This document shows, one piece after another, positions 25,590 through 35,933 of a stretch of 64,000 nt of DNA. The position numbers were made by a program, and so were the translations under genes. Position 1 is the first letter of the stretch; each line of letters starts with the position of its first letter. Source of the stretch: Druceiella hillmani. Its lineage: Eukaryota; Arthropoda; Insecta; Lepidoptera; Hepialidae. The stretch spans positions 22,871,501-22,935,500 of the forward strand of contig JAYKKI010000015.1 in NCBI GenBank assembly GCA_039881145.1, read 5' to 3'. The notes beneath the pieces were generated by a model, which made no database searches, was not told the origin of the DNA, and saw only the letters and a program-made list of their open reading frames with translations.

Positions 25590-25880
25590 GATAAATGTTC
25601 ATGAAGAACAAAGTCTGCACGCACTATACGATGGCTAAGCAATACGTCGTTACCAATGCGGCGCGCGCAGTTACGGAGCTCCAGGTTGTTCGTGCAATTT
25701 GGCGGTGGAAAAAAAGGGGCACACGGCGCAGGTATCTATCTCGCTCGTTGGCTGTTCTATCACTATGCTCTACCACAATTTTTATACATCACCATCTTTG
25801 TCATTGATGTCACACTTTTGTGTTTAAAATGGTATATCCTGCGGAGTAAAATTCATTCAGTTACCCGTATTTCTACATTT
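25590..25880. other. CpG-rich island, unassigned
   Basis: A second compositional island containing GCGGCGCGCGCAGTTACGG and GGGGCACACGGCGCAGG. Two overlapping plus-strand frames are open (25595-25807 and 25656-25919), but the products are arginine-rich chance-looking sequences. It may be a MITE or SINE; no termini are evident. Confidence 0.25.
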
Positions 25881-26259
25881 CACCTCTACCATGTTACTCT
25901 AGTCAAGGACTCATCTTAGTATTGGCTTCAACCTTTTCTTCGTGTTTTATTATACCATTCATATATTATTCATGACCGGATAATTGTCGAAGTGTTATTT
26001 GCGTCCAGCAGAAAATTTGTCAGTAACGTTCGAGATAAATGGCATCATAGCTCTTATGATTAGTCGACGGTGGTTAGTCTAAATGTAACAATAAATATTA
26101 TGAAGTATAATGTAAATCGCGTTAACAATGTATTTAGTGTATTTTCTTCTCCATGTAAATATGTACATAAACCTTATGTTTTTTAAACGCTAAGAACTTA
26201 TTTGAATAATTTCAAAAATTACTACATGATAAAAAAAATGTCTAACTATGATGTAAAAA

Positions 26260-26304
26260 GTAGTTAATGGTACAACCATTAAAAAACGTAGTTAATGGTA
26301 CAAC
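26260..26304. repeat. 28-bp tandem duplication
   Basis: GTAGTTAATGGTACAAC starts at 26260 and again at 26288, giving about 1.6 copies of a 28-base unit. Confidence 0.85.
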
Positions 26305-27930
26305 AATTAAAGAGTTAATATATTAATCAGAAATTCAAAAAAGTTAAAAATGTATTTTTATCTATTATACAAAATTATTCCATATTCTACAAAGCCAATG
26401 AAGCAATTAAAATTTGAAATAATATTTTATTTTAATGTAATGATTAGTATATTTTTCCTCTCTTTTACAAAAAATGTGTCTCAATTACTGCTGCAAAAAT
26501 CGGTACAGCCCTTCAGCAGATATAACTTTTCTTTAATTTTTTATTGACGTTTACAGGATAATATTAGTTATTTCTGGATAATATTCCGGAAAAGTTGCCT
26601 TTACATTTATACCAATTGAAGTACCCAAAACTAGCATCACTCGTGCGCAGATACATTCGTCTTTTTTATCCGGCTATGGCCTTTGTCAAGTTATAAAAAA
26701 AAGGAGAAGAACGATACTGAATTTGTATAGTGTAGAAGTCAAATTAATTAAATTGAGCATAAACAACTTTTTAGAGTAGCAAAAATTTTGACACTCTTTT
26801 CTGTAATACAATGCTTGCAAGTCTATAGTTTACACTCAAGTGATTTAAAAAGTTAAGCTAATAATAAAATTTTTCATCTAAAATAAAAATTTGTTTTAAT
26901 ATGAAGCACAGGCAAAATTTATTCAATTTATCGTAGAGCCGAATCTTTCGCGCTCATGAATAAGAATTTTTAAATTGAATACATTTGATATTCATGAAAG
27001 CGGAAATAGCCTTTCATGCCTTAAAGTATTAATAAAATGTCCTTATTTCATTGACACCGTTACGTCAGTAGATTGAAGGAGGCAATCATAATAATTTTAA
27101 TATTAAGTGCAGGTTCATGAAAATATCACTTATATTTTACCATTTGGTGTTATGAAATCTATAACCATATTAAGTAATGTAATTAATGCAGGCATTGTGT
27201 TCTTGCCGTAACACGTAATAAAAACTAAATAATAAATGAAAAGGTGAGGTAGGAAAATTATTTGAAATGAAGACTGATATAATATAGGCTAATATTGATA
27301 ATTTAATTTCTATACTTTATTTTGAGTCAATGATGGAGAGCAATAAAACTAAAACCATTTTCACTTGATGTATTCTCTTTATATAAACTTTGAATCTAAA
27401 CTACAGTGGCAAACATTACATAATAAGTATATAATTTCATTCTATAATTTAAATATGGATTCAAAATTTATTGTTTTGTTACCTATCGATACTCGGTATA
27501 GTTAATAAGTGTACCTCAGGAAACTGAGAGATAAGAGTTTTTAATTAAAATTGGATTAAAATGCATAGTATCAGAAAACATGTGATTTAATGTTTTAGGG
27601 CACTCGGATATTCTTTTGTAATAAGTTAATGCTGCTTCTAAAGATTCGAGGATTATGGTTATATGTCTAAGTAGACTAGATGTCTCCTTGGAGGACTTAT
27701 GGCCTGGCTTTATGATATCTATCGTTTTCTAAAAATGGTGGTAAATTATTTTTATGATTTCAAATTTCCTATAAACGATTTTCTTGCCCAAAGTATACAC
27801 ACAAACACACATAAAGACATATAAATAAATAAGAAATAGAAAAGTCCTTTGTTTCCTTGGAATTACAAATTATGTAACAAAGATTTAGGCAATGTAAAAA
27901 GGTAGGAAAAATTATACACATGTTACAGTA
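26305..27930. other. AT-rich non-coding DNA
   Basis: No gene recognised; the 26350-26547 frame is phenylalanine/isoleucine-rich and looks like chance. Confidence 0.5.
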
Positions 27931-27981
27931 TATTATATATATATATATATATATATAAATATAAATATATATATTTATATA

Positions 27982-28021
<40 letters not shown>

Positions 28022-28044
28022 TATATATATGTGTGTGTGTGTGT
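27931..28044. repeat. Compound (TA)n / TATAAATA / (GT)n microsatellite
   Basis: TA dinucleotides are interrupted by AAATATA and TTTATATA units and end in a (GT)7-type run. Confidence 0.97.
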
Positions 28045-28109
28045 TTAAATTAGATTATGAAATAGTTTTATTATTAAGTTTATGTTTCATGTATGTATGT
28101 ATTTAGATT

Positions 28110-28650
28110 TATCCGCGAGAACTCTAAGTTTCTATTTTGTGCTACTTGGAGCCGGCTGTTCTCTTGATTTTATCTTCCCAGAGGGTCTTACTTTACTCCT
28201 TCCACCACTTGGTCCACTCCATAATGGTACTCTGTAAGTCTTGTAATATGACATGCCCATTTACAGTTTAATAGTAGGGCGTAGCTCACAGCATTAGTTC
28301 TCTCTGTTATTTTCTTATGTTTGTGTCTTATTTTGTTTATTTTCTTGATGTTGGGCATATTACTTTATTCCTCTTTAGCAAGTGTTAATTTTATTTTTAT
28401 TTTGATGGTGTATTTCCCTGTCTGGCAGTCATAAATCGGGAACGGTATAATAGTTTTATATTTTTTCTTTTGTATAAAACTAATACGTTTACCTACGTAG
28501 ATATAATTTTTTGTATATTTCAGTGGCTCGTTGGTTATTGTGATAATCTTTGTGAGGTCCATTTCCACTTCATTTCCTTGTCTGATGATCATTCGCTGAC
28601 TGAAAACTTGTCTCTGCTGGCAGTATTAGGTCATCATCGAGTCTTATGTG
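28110..28650 (-). pseudogene. RTE-clade LINE reverse-transcriptase C-terminal remnant
   Basis: On the minus strand the translation starts with HIRLDDDLILPAETSFQSAN, a decayed form of the reverse-transcriptase active-site block (R-F-A-D-D-I-x-L-x-A-E). After a frameshift it reads EMDLTKIITITNEP and NYIYVGKRISF, matching the downstream K-T-x-x-M-T-N...Y-V-Y-L-G-x-x-I-S-F. Later come ITERTNAVSYALLLNCKWAC, HITRL, and (in another frame) TLWEDKIKRTAGSK and VAQNRN. These correspond to the RTE C-terminus with its K-W-x-W-A-G-H, R-W-x-D-D-I-x-x-A-G and A-Q-D-R motifs. The first active-site alanine is lost and several stops and shifts are present. The 5' part (endonuclease and fingers) is absent, as is usual for 5'-truncated LINE copies. 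Confidence 0.8.
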
Positions 28651-29360
28651 ACTTGAATATTCATCTTGTGTATTGATACACACACACATATGGAAAATAA
28701 ACAACACAACAAATTATAACGATGTAAAAACCCGTATACGGCAAAGTTATTAAATTTTTACAATTGACATGGTGATTGACAGAGATTAAAGGACGTGTCA
28801 AATATTTTTATTATATAGTACTCAATTATATGAATTTTTTTTTCTCACTTGGATAGAAGAAAAGTAACATATTTTAATTGATTATTCTAAATTTTTCAAT
28901 TGTTTCAGTATATTCGATTTTAATTATAAATACAATTATATTAGAGAAATTTTTAGCTCAAGAGCGTAAATAATAAAAACAATTTTAAAATATTTATCTA
29001 ACCTTGAAATAGGAAGAAATTTATGGAATCCATTTCGTAATATGTGCGACATTAATAATTTATTATACTTTACCCTAAGAGCTTTTAAATTATGTCACCT
29101 TTAGAAATATATTGAAAAAAAAATTTGAAATTATTGTTTTGGTACTTTGAATCTACTGTTACAAACGGAGAAAACTAGATAAAAGTAATTTTTTACTTTG
29201 AAAATTGAGCACCTGCTTTTAAAGAGTTAATTTTTTCTAAAACGGAATAAATTGTTGTCAACAAAATAAGGGTAAACTGTGAAAAATTTATTTTTATAAT
29301 AAAATATTATGGGATAATAATTTCCGATGTATCCTATTGTTAAATACTATTTATTCTATT
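28651..29360. other. AT-rich non-coding DNA
   Basis: Nothing recognised; no upstream portion of the RTE reverse transcriptase could be followed into this interval. Confidence 0.5.
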
Positions 29361-29407
29361 TTTCTTTTGGAAAAATCTCAAATCAAGTTTTCTTTTGGAA
29401 AAATCTT
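29361..29407. repeat. 27-bp tandem duplication
   Basis: TTTCTTTTGGAAAAATCT begins at 29361 and again at 29388. Confidence 0.85.
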
Positions 29408-29478
29408 GTAATAAATCACATATTTACAACAAATACTTATGTTCAATAGATGGCGTTATTTGCATTTTCCATCCATTT

Positions 29479-29552
29479 TAATATTAAGTGCACATGTCTA
29501 ATATTGAGTGCACATGACTAATATTGAGTGCACATGTCTAATATTGAGTGCC
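29479..29552. repeat. 20-bp tandem repeat, 3.7 copies
   Basis: The unit TAATATTGAGTGCACATGTC repeats with almost no divergence (A/G and T/A differences only), so the array is young. Its first unit begins with TTTTAATATTAAGTG, a 15-mer that also occurs singly at 27095 and 29862. Confidence 0.92.
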
Positions 29553-30185
29553 ATCAATATTATTATTTTTAATTTATGTTATTAGTAAAATTGTTAATTT
29601 TGTTCAACGTTTTGGATCTTCGAAAATTTTTCCTAATACTAGAACTTACTAAGTTTCTAATAATTAATAAATTTATAATTTATATTACTAAAAGTTACGA
29701 AATCCCATCGCAAATATAAAAGTGAAACAGACCTGAAACAGACCAAGTCTCATTTCGAGTTACCACCATCATAACTTGTAACATCGTAGCATCGCGATAA
29801 TTTTTTTTAAATTTGTGAAGTTTAAACTCATCATCATGCGTTATTCTGTAGATTTATAACATTTTAATATTAAGTGTGTATGTGAAAAACATTTTTTACA
29901 AAGATTAATCATTTCACTTAGCGTTTTTTTAGTTTCCAATACATTTGTAGTCACCAGAATTCTTTATGTTTTGATGTTAATTAGGATAAATTCTATGATT
30001 ATCAATTCTCACCAAATTTGTTTGAAATGCCATAAAGCATATAACTGTGAAAAAAGAAGCGAGCCCTGTTCAGATCGCCATGATAGTTGAAATTAAAGCT
30101 TGTCAACCACGAGTAGAACTCGCGCTACAGGGGTGTCGTGTACATTTCGGCATTTATAAAACATTGATAGTTAAATAGAAATAAT

Positions 30186-30190
<5 letters not shown>

Positions 30191-30256
<66 letters not shown>

Positions 30257-30265
30257 CACACACAC

Positions 30266-30313
<48 letters not shown>
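30191..30313. repeat. Compound (TA)n-(CA)n-(TA)n microsatellite
   Basis: A TA run, then about 50 bases of mostly CA dinucleotides with one CG interruption, then TA again. Apparent frames on both strands here are repeat artefacts. Confidence 0.97.
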
Positions 30314-30315
30314 TT

Positions 30316-31080
30316 CATGGGCGTAAAAACACGGTGCATATTTCAAAAATGACAAGATTTAAGATAGTCGCTTTAATTCTACGCTAATCTAGTTAGTTTT
30401 TAAAAGTCCTGTTTTTTGGTAATTTTTGGTCAGTAGCTTCGATAAAATAAGGAGGCGGAATGTTATATTTTTGTAAGTTTCTTAGTGCATCTTTTAAATA
30501 TGCAGTTTAATTTCATGTTTAAAAAATTTATTGTGTACTCCTCCAACTAAACCTTTTCAAATAATACAAAAAAAATTAACGGACTTTTATTTACCGCTTC
30601 TTCATTGTTATAGGAATATTTTTAAAAAGTCAGTAGTGTAAAAGATGTACATTAATGAAATATATTACAATGCTAACTTTCAAGTTTCCACGTTGCATGA
30701 TTTTTGAGAAAATCGGGTTTGAAAATGGAAAAATGTAAATGTATTGTATAATATATCTTCAGTGGCCGTAAGAACCTGGAGAATATTTAAAAATTTTGGC
30801 ATCTAGTAATATCTCTATAATTTTCCTATAACTTTTGGGTGGTGTTTTAAAAACCCATATATTTTTCATAATTTTAGTTTGAGTAGTTTCGAAAATAAGA
30901 TGGGGGACATACTATTTGCCTATTTCCCAGTACATCTCTCAAGAGTGATGTAGTACATACTCAAGAGAGATGTAGTACATACATAAAATTATGAAAAGAA
31001 TATTTCTGAGGTTTTTTTAATTAGCCTTTTCACACAGCATCATACAAAATTAATGGAAATTTTAAAAAATAAGTAATTAA
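30316..31080 (+). repeat. Dispersed ~450-bp-monomer repeat, copy A
   Basis: This segment aligns along its length with the reverse complement of about 55790-56540. Shared landmarks include GAAAATGG/GAAAGTAG before AAAAATGTAAATGTATT, ATTTTCCTA(T/A)AAC, AAAACCCA, TTTTTTCATAATTTTAG and CCTTTTCAAATAATAC. Within the copy, blocks recur with an offset of about 445-470 bases: GGGCGTAAAAAC at 30319 against GGCCGTAAGAAC at 30763, and CCTTTTC near 30552 against 31025. The unit is therefore a partial tandem dimer. No coding potential or known family was recognised. A 22-bp duplication sits inside it (30939-30982). Confidence 0.7.
30939..30982. repeat. 22-bp tandem duplication inside copy A
   Basis: TCAAGAGTGATGTAGTACAT plus AC is followed directly by the same unit with one difference (TCAAGAGAGATG). 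Copy B lacks it, so it arose after the two copies separated. Confidence 0.9.
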
Positions 31081-31167
31081 TTTGCGCGCCTTGGGAGGGA
31101 CCGGATAAAATGGTCTACAAGATCAATGGGTATATTCTTGTTATAACCTTATATTATAAATACTGAC

Positions 31168-31377
31168 TCATTTTATCCAAACTTCCTTAAAAGGAGATCG
31201 GATGAAATTACTCTTTGTAACGTGAGAAAATTTTTGATCCTCAAGATCATACGCATCTAATCCGTTGAAAACCACGATTTGTATGTTTATATGCCTGTCA
31301 TTCAAATAATTATAGAGATGATTCTGTGTGTGAATCTTTTGGTTTATAGAATCCAATATTGCGGCCATATATATCAT
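31168..31377 (-). other. Unassigned open frame, 69 codons
   Basis: The minus-strand ATG frame includes NIQIVVFNGLDAYDLED and FIRSPFKEVWIK. Its composition is more protein-like than most frames here, but no family was recognised and no flanking exon could be linked. It could be an exon, a decayed element or chance. Confidence 0.15.
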
Positions 31378-31972
31378 ACTTATAGGCTTGCTCGGTAGTT
31401 AACTGAGTTTTACACCTTAGTTTTGTGAGCGGGGTAATGGAATCACAGAAACAGACACTTTCCTTCAGAAGAACGGAAATCTAAAAAGATAATATCGCAA
31501 AAATCGTTACGTTCTAAGCAGTCCTTTTTTAAATTAGAATTAAGTTGAAATTTCAAATGTATCCAAAAAAATGTTAGTGTATTTGAAATAAATTTTACGA
31601 TTGAAGTTGACAAGATTTTTTCCTACAGCAGGTTTACTTAACATTAAAAACTGGTCGAATCAAAAAGTAGTAACTTTCTGAGCATCGATGAAGACATTTC
31701 CTAAACTTTTTTTTGGTTTTAAGTGGTTTTCAAAATTTATTTTATCGTTGCTTTTATGGACAACATTTATTTACTTTCAAAATTTCAGATTTTTATTACT
31801 ATTTTAACAGCAAATGTGCTAATGATGAGCTGTTGAAATTGGATATAATATGTTTCATTAAGATTTCTTTTTAATTCTTCGTTTTAATAGAAAAGCAATG
31901 GTATTTAAAAATTTGATTATTTTCTTTTCTACGTGGTAGTTTTTACATTTTATCTTTTTTTTTAAACATCTG
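31378..31972. other. Non-coding, nothing recognised
   Basis: AT-rich DNA without recognisable features. Confidence 0.5.
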
Positions 31973-32026
31973 TTAAAACTCATATGGACTTTAATAAGCA
32001 GTTATTAAAGTCCATATGAGTTTTAA
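31973..32026. repeat. 25-bp perfect hairpin
   Basis: Arms 31973-31997 and 32002-32026 are exact reverse complements around the 4-base loop GCAG. Confidence 0.95.
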
Positions 32027-34226
32027 TATAATATTTTCATCAAGTGTGACAGTCGTGCGTATTTCAATATTTGAATAAATTAAATTTTTGAATCAATTTG
32101 AAAGGTTGATTGTATAAGTATAGCTAACTAGATACTTTATTCTTCATCAAATTATAAGACAATTTTAGAAGAGAAAATGTAAAATGTATCAAAATTATGT
32201 CAGTCTTAATTCTATGCATTTCATACACATACCATAATTTTATCAAAATTGTTGAGAAGTAAAACAATACTTGTATCCTTTAAAGTATGACCAAAACACT
32301 TGTTCGTCATGTCGAATAAGAATAAGTGTTTTAGTGTGTAGTTCTAATTAAAACTGGTTCTGGTTAAAACGATGTTATAATTTCTAATAGGCCTATATCG
32401 ATTATATATTATATGTAAATATTATCGCATAGCTTGCTCTGGATAACAGTTAATAAGCTATTTGCATTTATAAAATCGTATATTCTATGCACTAGAAATA
32501 AATTTATTGAAATCTATTTTTATTATTGTCACATTTACATGTTATTGCCTATTGTACCCGAATATTGAATAATTATGTTTATTTGAATTTGTTGTACATT
32601 TAAAAAAAACTGCATATAAAACATAAATCCATATCTAACATACACGTTTCTCCTAAGAAATATAATGTACTTAGTAATAAACCAATCCCACAATTGTTTT
32701 AATGCTTAGAGGAGGTTGAAATTGAATTCAATGAATTACAGATATTGCTTGCATTTGCTGATGCTAAAGTCAATATAACATACTCTTTGGAATACACAGC
32801 TCAACTAAAAAGCTCATATATTTTCCAAATCTCCATAAAAAGTTCTGCGATAATGCAGAACTTGTTAATTAAATAGAGATTTTATTGAGTTGATCCGTTT
32901 TGTTGTTACGGTCTGCTTCATTTATTAACAATTTACGTTAAGTTGACTTGAACTAAATCTTAGAATATCATAATAAATACATATTTCAATTCTGAGTTTG
33001 TTAAATTTCGTTGCCGTAATATTCTGATTTTAAATAATAACGAATTGTAAATTAATATTGATTGAATACAATGTAAAATTGAATAGTTCTTGCAATGTTT
33101 CCCCTTCATCATAATAGGATACTTATAATAACGTTTATTTGCTATGTCCACATTTTCAAAAGAAATAACCATGTTTCTATACAGAAGTCGTTATCAAATT
33201 GAATGATCATTCGCTGCTGATGAAATTTTTATATATTTTTATCCGTTTAAATAATGGTGATAATATTTGTATAGTCTTTATTTTGACTAAATATTTTATT
33301 GGTGGCACAAAAGTACGCATGCTACCACCTCGATATCAGTGGTAAATAAAAGGATTTATTAAAGTGTTTAAGGTACGTTATCTTGGTAATAACATCAATA
33401 ATTATAGTTGAGTTTAAAATAAATTCAATTTGAAGAGAAGATAATAAAGAATGAGTCAAACTAAAAACTCTAAAGTTTATTAAATCATAATTGTTGCTGG
33501 TGATTCTTCTTTCGCAATTTTTGGACAAATTTACCAAATTACTCAAACCGAATTAATCAGTAAAAAGAATACTGTTAAGTATATAACGAATATGAAGAAT
33601 ATGTACTGATTGTCTGCAAATCGTAAAATTAGAATTTCGTAATATATTGACATTGAGTTACTCGGTACATTCAGAGAGTAATTAGGCATATCTTTTTTAT
33701 TTATTTCCCAAAACACAAACAGTTAAAGAAAATATCTTGTACGAAGTTGAAAATTATGTAAAAACAAAACATTTGACAATTTCGACTTCATAAATTTATG
33801 TATGTATTGTATAGGTAAAACAGCAATACTCTCATTCCTGTTTTGGTTTATTTGAAGGCATTCGTATGTGATCATATTAAAAAATTGATCGAATGTTTTT
33901 TACAAATGATAATATTTTTGGTGATTTATGCTATTGTTGTAGCTTGCAAATATCTAGTCTGAAATTCACGAAATTTAAATTACTTTTTAAAATTTTGAAA
34001 ATAAAATTATTATTTCTAATTTATTTGCATTTAGGTTAATGTTAGTACTTGAAGATCAAGAGCGCGTACTTCAAATTTATCGGTGTCAAACCCTTTGATC
34101 ATATCACTTAGATTCTTTCTAGGCTTTAATGCGTTTTAACATTTTCCTAACTTCAAACTTAAACATAGCTTGGAAAGTGTTTAGTGATGTTCAATTGTCC
34201 CAATCCTTTATAAAAAGCTGCCTCTT

Positions 34227-34229
<3 letters not shown>
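32027..34229. other. AT-rich non-coding DNA, nothing recognised
   Basis: Short frames at 32960-33172 and 33322-33546 (minus) have no recognisable domain. No element termini or tandem arrays were seen. Confidence 0.55.
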
Positions 34230-34292
<63 letters not shown>

Positions 34293-34313
34293 CATACATA
34301 TATGTATATATAT

Positions 34314-34353
<40 letters not shown>
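34230..34353. repeat. (TA)n microsatellite with CATA/GTATA interruptions
   Basis: About 120 bases of TA dinucleotides, interrupted by CATACATA and GTATA units near the middle. Confidence 0.97.
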
Positions 34354-34357
<4 letters not shown>

Positions 34358-34479
34358 GTAAGAGGTAACTAATTCTAATGTTTCGCATCCTAATTTAATT
34401 TTACCCAATATTTCATATAATATAGAATAATATAATCGGAAATTGTTAAGTTCTAACATTTCACCCGATTTAGTCCTTT

Positions 34480-34640
34480 CCTTTCTTCAGCCATGCGGGC
34501 GTTAACGTGAATTCAGGTTGCAATGAATGAACGTGTAAATAAGGACGTGTACGTGCTGACCTCCGCATGACTAAGTATTGGTTTCTGCCTTGGGCTATAG
34601 GCGATTCGTAATTAGCTCGCTCTCAAATCTCTAACAATAT
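34480..34640. other. GC-richer segment, unassigned
   Basis: A short compositional island (ATGCGGGCGTTAACGTG, GTGCTGACCTCCGCATGAC) between the microsatellite and the next open frame. No coding or repeat identity was established. Confidence 0.25.
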
Positions 34641-34789
34641 TTCGATAAGGGGGATTTTTTTAATATTAATTTCCAACTTAAAAGCACGATTTACAAAGCC
34701 TTATATGAAAATAAATACAGCCTTAATAATACTATTTAACTATTTCATAATTTTATTTAAAAAAATCCATGAGTCATTCTGGTTGAATA

Positions 34790-35038
34790 ATGGACAGGCT
34801 TAACAATAAATTTCAATATCCGACCTGGTTCAAAACCTACATAATACGTGACATTAGAACAAATCCTTTTAAAATGAAAGATTTTAGAAAGTTGGTCGAT
34901 AATGTGATCATACAAAGTTTGGTTTATTATTCAAAATATCAAGAAAAACACTTGCATGGTGTGTATGTCGAAAGCGTTGAGGTTTATCTTGGAAATTATT
35001 CAATGGAAATTAAGCTGCACTTGTTATACAAGCGCTAA
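34790..35038 (+). other. Unassigned open frame, 82 codons
   Basis: This ATG frame gives a lysine- and tyrosine-rich product, with DRLNNKFQYPTWFKTY at the start and KHLHGVYVESVEVYLGNYS in the second half. It has no stop for 82 codons in DNA where stops are frequent, and a second open stretch follows within 30 bases. Neither is recognised. The pair could be two pieces of one decayed gene or element. No signal peptide or membrane segment is apparent. Confidence 0.2.
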
Positions 35039-35066
35039 GAGAATGAATTGTCTTGGGCCGTAACTT

Positions 35067-35278
35067 ACAGTAAAGTTTTACTACTTAATTTGGAAATTTG
35101 CTGGATCGTTTGTAAAACATGATTATCAATCATTTATCATAACAGGTCGCTTTGTGTTAGATACTATGATAGCGGAGTGCATAGTCTTCCCAGTTTTGTC
35201 AGTACTTGTCGATAAGGTGTCTATTGAGACAGACCAAGAATGGCAAATAGAAAGGGTCTACCTCAGTTTAAAAAAGTA
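35067..35278 (+). other. Stop-to-stop open frame, about 70 codons
   Basis: Starting just after a TAA near 35064, the frame reads on to a TAA near 35279 and includes FAGSFVKHDYQSFIITGRF, MIAECIVFPVLSVLVDKV and a polar end WQIERVYLSLKK. The middle is hydrophobic enough for one membrane segment. There is no start codon until mid-frame. No family recognised; an exon or element fragment is possible. Confidence 0.2.
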
Positions 35279-35887
35279 ATGTACAGCGTGTTGACAATTA
35301 AAATATTCTAAAGGTGAATTTTTCTGGAAGTTGGTTTAACTTGTCAATTAACTTCTATCAGTTATAGAGTGGAAATGCAATTTTCCCATTATTTACAGAG
35401 ACCCCTATATACAAATAGTACTTTTTCTTTGTACTCCTTTTTCTGTTATTAGTGGCCAACATCGAAAAATGTTAACTGTTTTCCTACCATTTAAAATTGT
35501 TTTTAAAAATAAGAAATTGTTACGATTGTGAGCTGTTTCAGTGCGATGTCGGTCCGTTTTTAAATAAATTAAAAAGGCAAGCTTTCTTTTAACATTAGCA
35601 AGGGTTCAATAATGTTTTGTTCTCTATCCCAGGTTTAAATTAAACTTTTTCAGATAATTACTGGTATTCGTATAATTGAAATCAGATTAAAATTAATCGT
35701 GCCGAATTTCTAATAATTTTAAAATATCAACGGTATTAAGGTTCAAATATTCTTTCTTGTAGTAGATTGGATGTGAACTCGGGTCATCTTGTCTTCGTAT
35801 GAAATGATTCGCATTCTTTTGTTGGAATTGTCTTCATATCGCATGTTTTCGTTTGGGTTACAGTTACGCATATGTAACTCTCTGTAA

Positions 35888-35933
35888 GAATGAGAAAGAA
35901 AGAGAGAGAATGTGGGAGAGAAAGAGAGGGAGT
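35888..35933. repeat. GA-rich purine tract
   Basis: A run of GAGA/GAAA units on the plus strand, interrupted only by TGTG. Confidence 0.85.

Noticed and set aside
29479..29552. CRISPR array
   Set aside because: The units are directly tandem with no spacers, and the DNA is eukaryotic.
34129..34459. Open frames rich in IYIYIY on both strands (also near 4.8, 30.2, 46.2, 52.0 and 58.2 kb)
   Set aside because: They are translations of TA, CA or GT microsatellites, open on both strands, and not genes.
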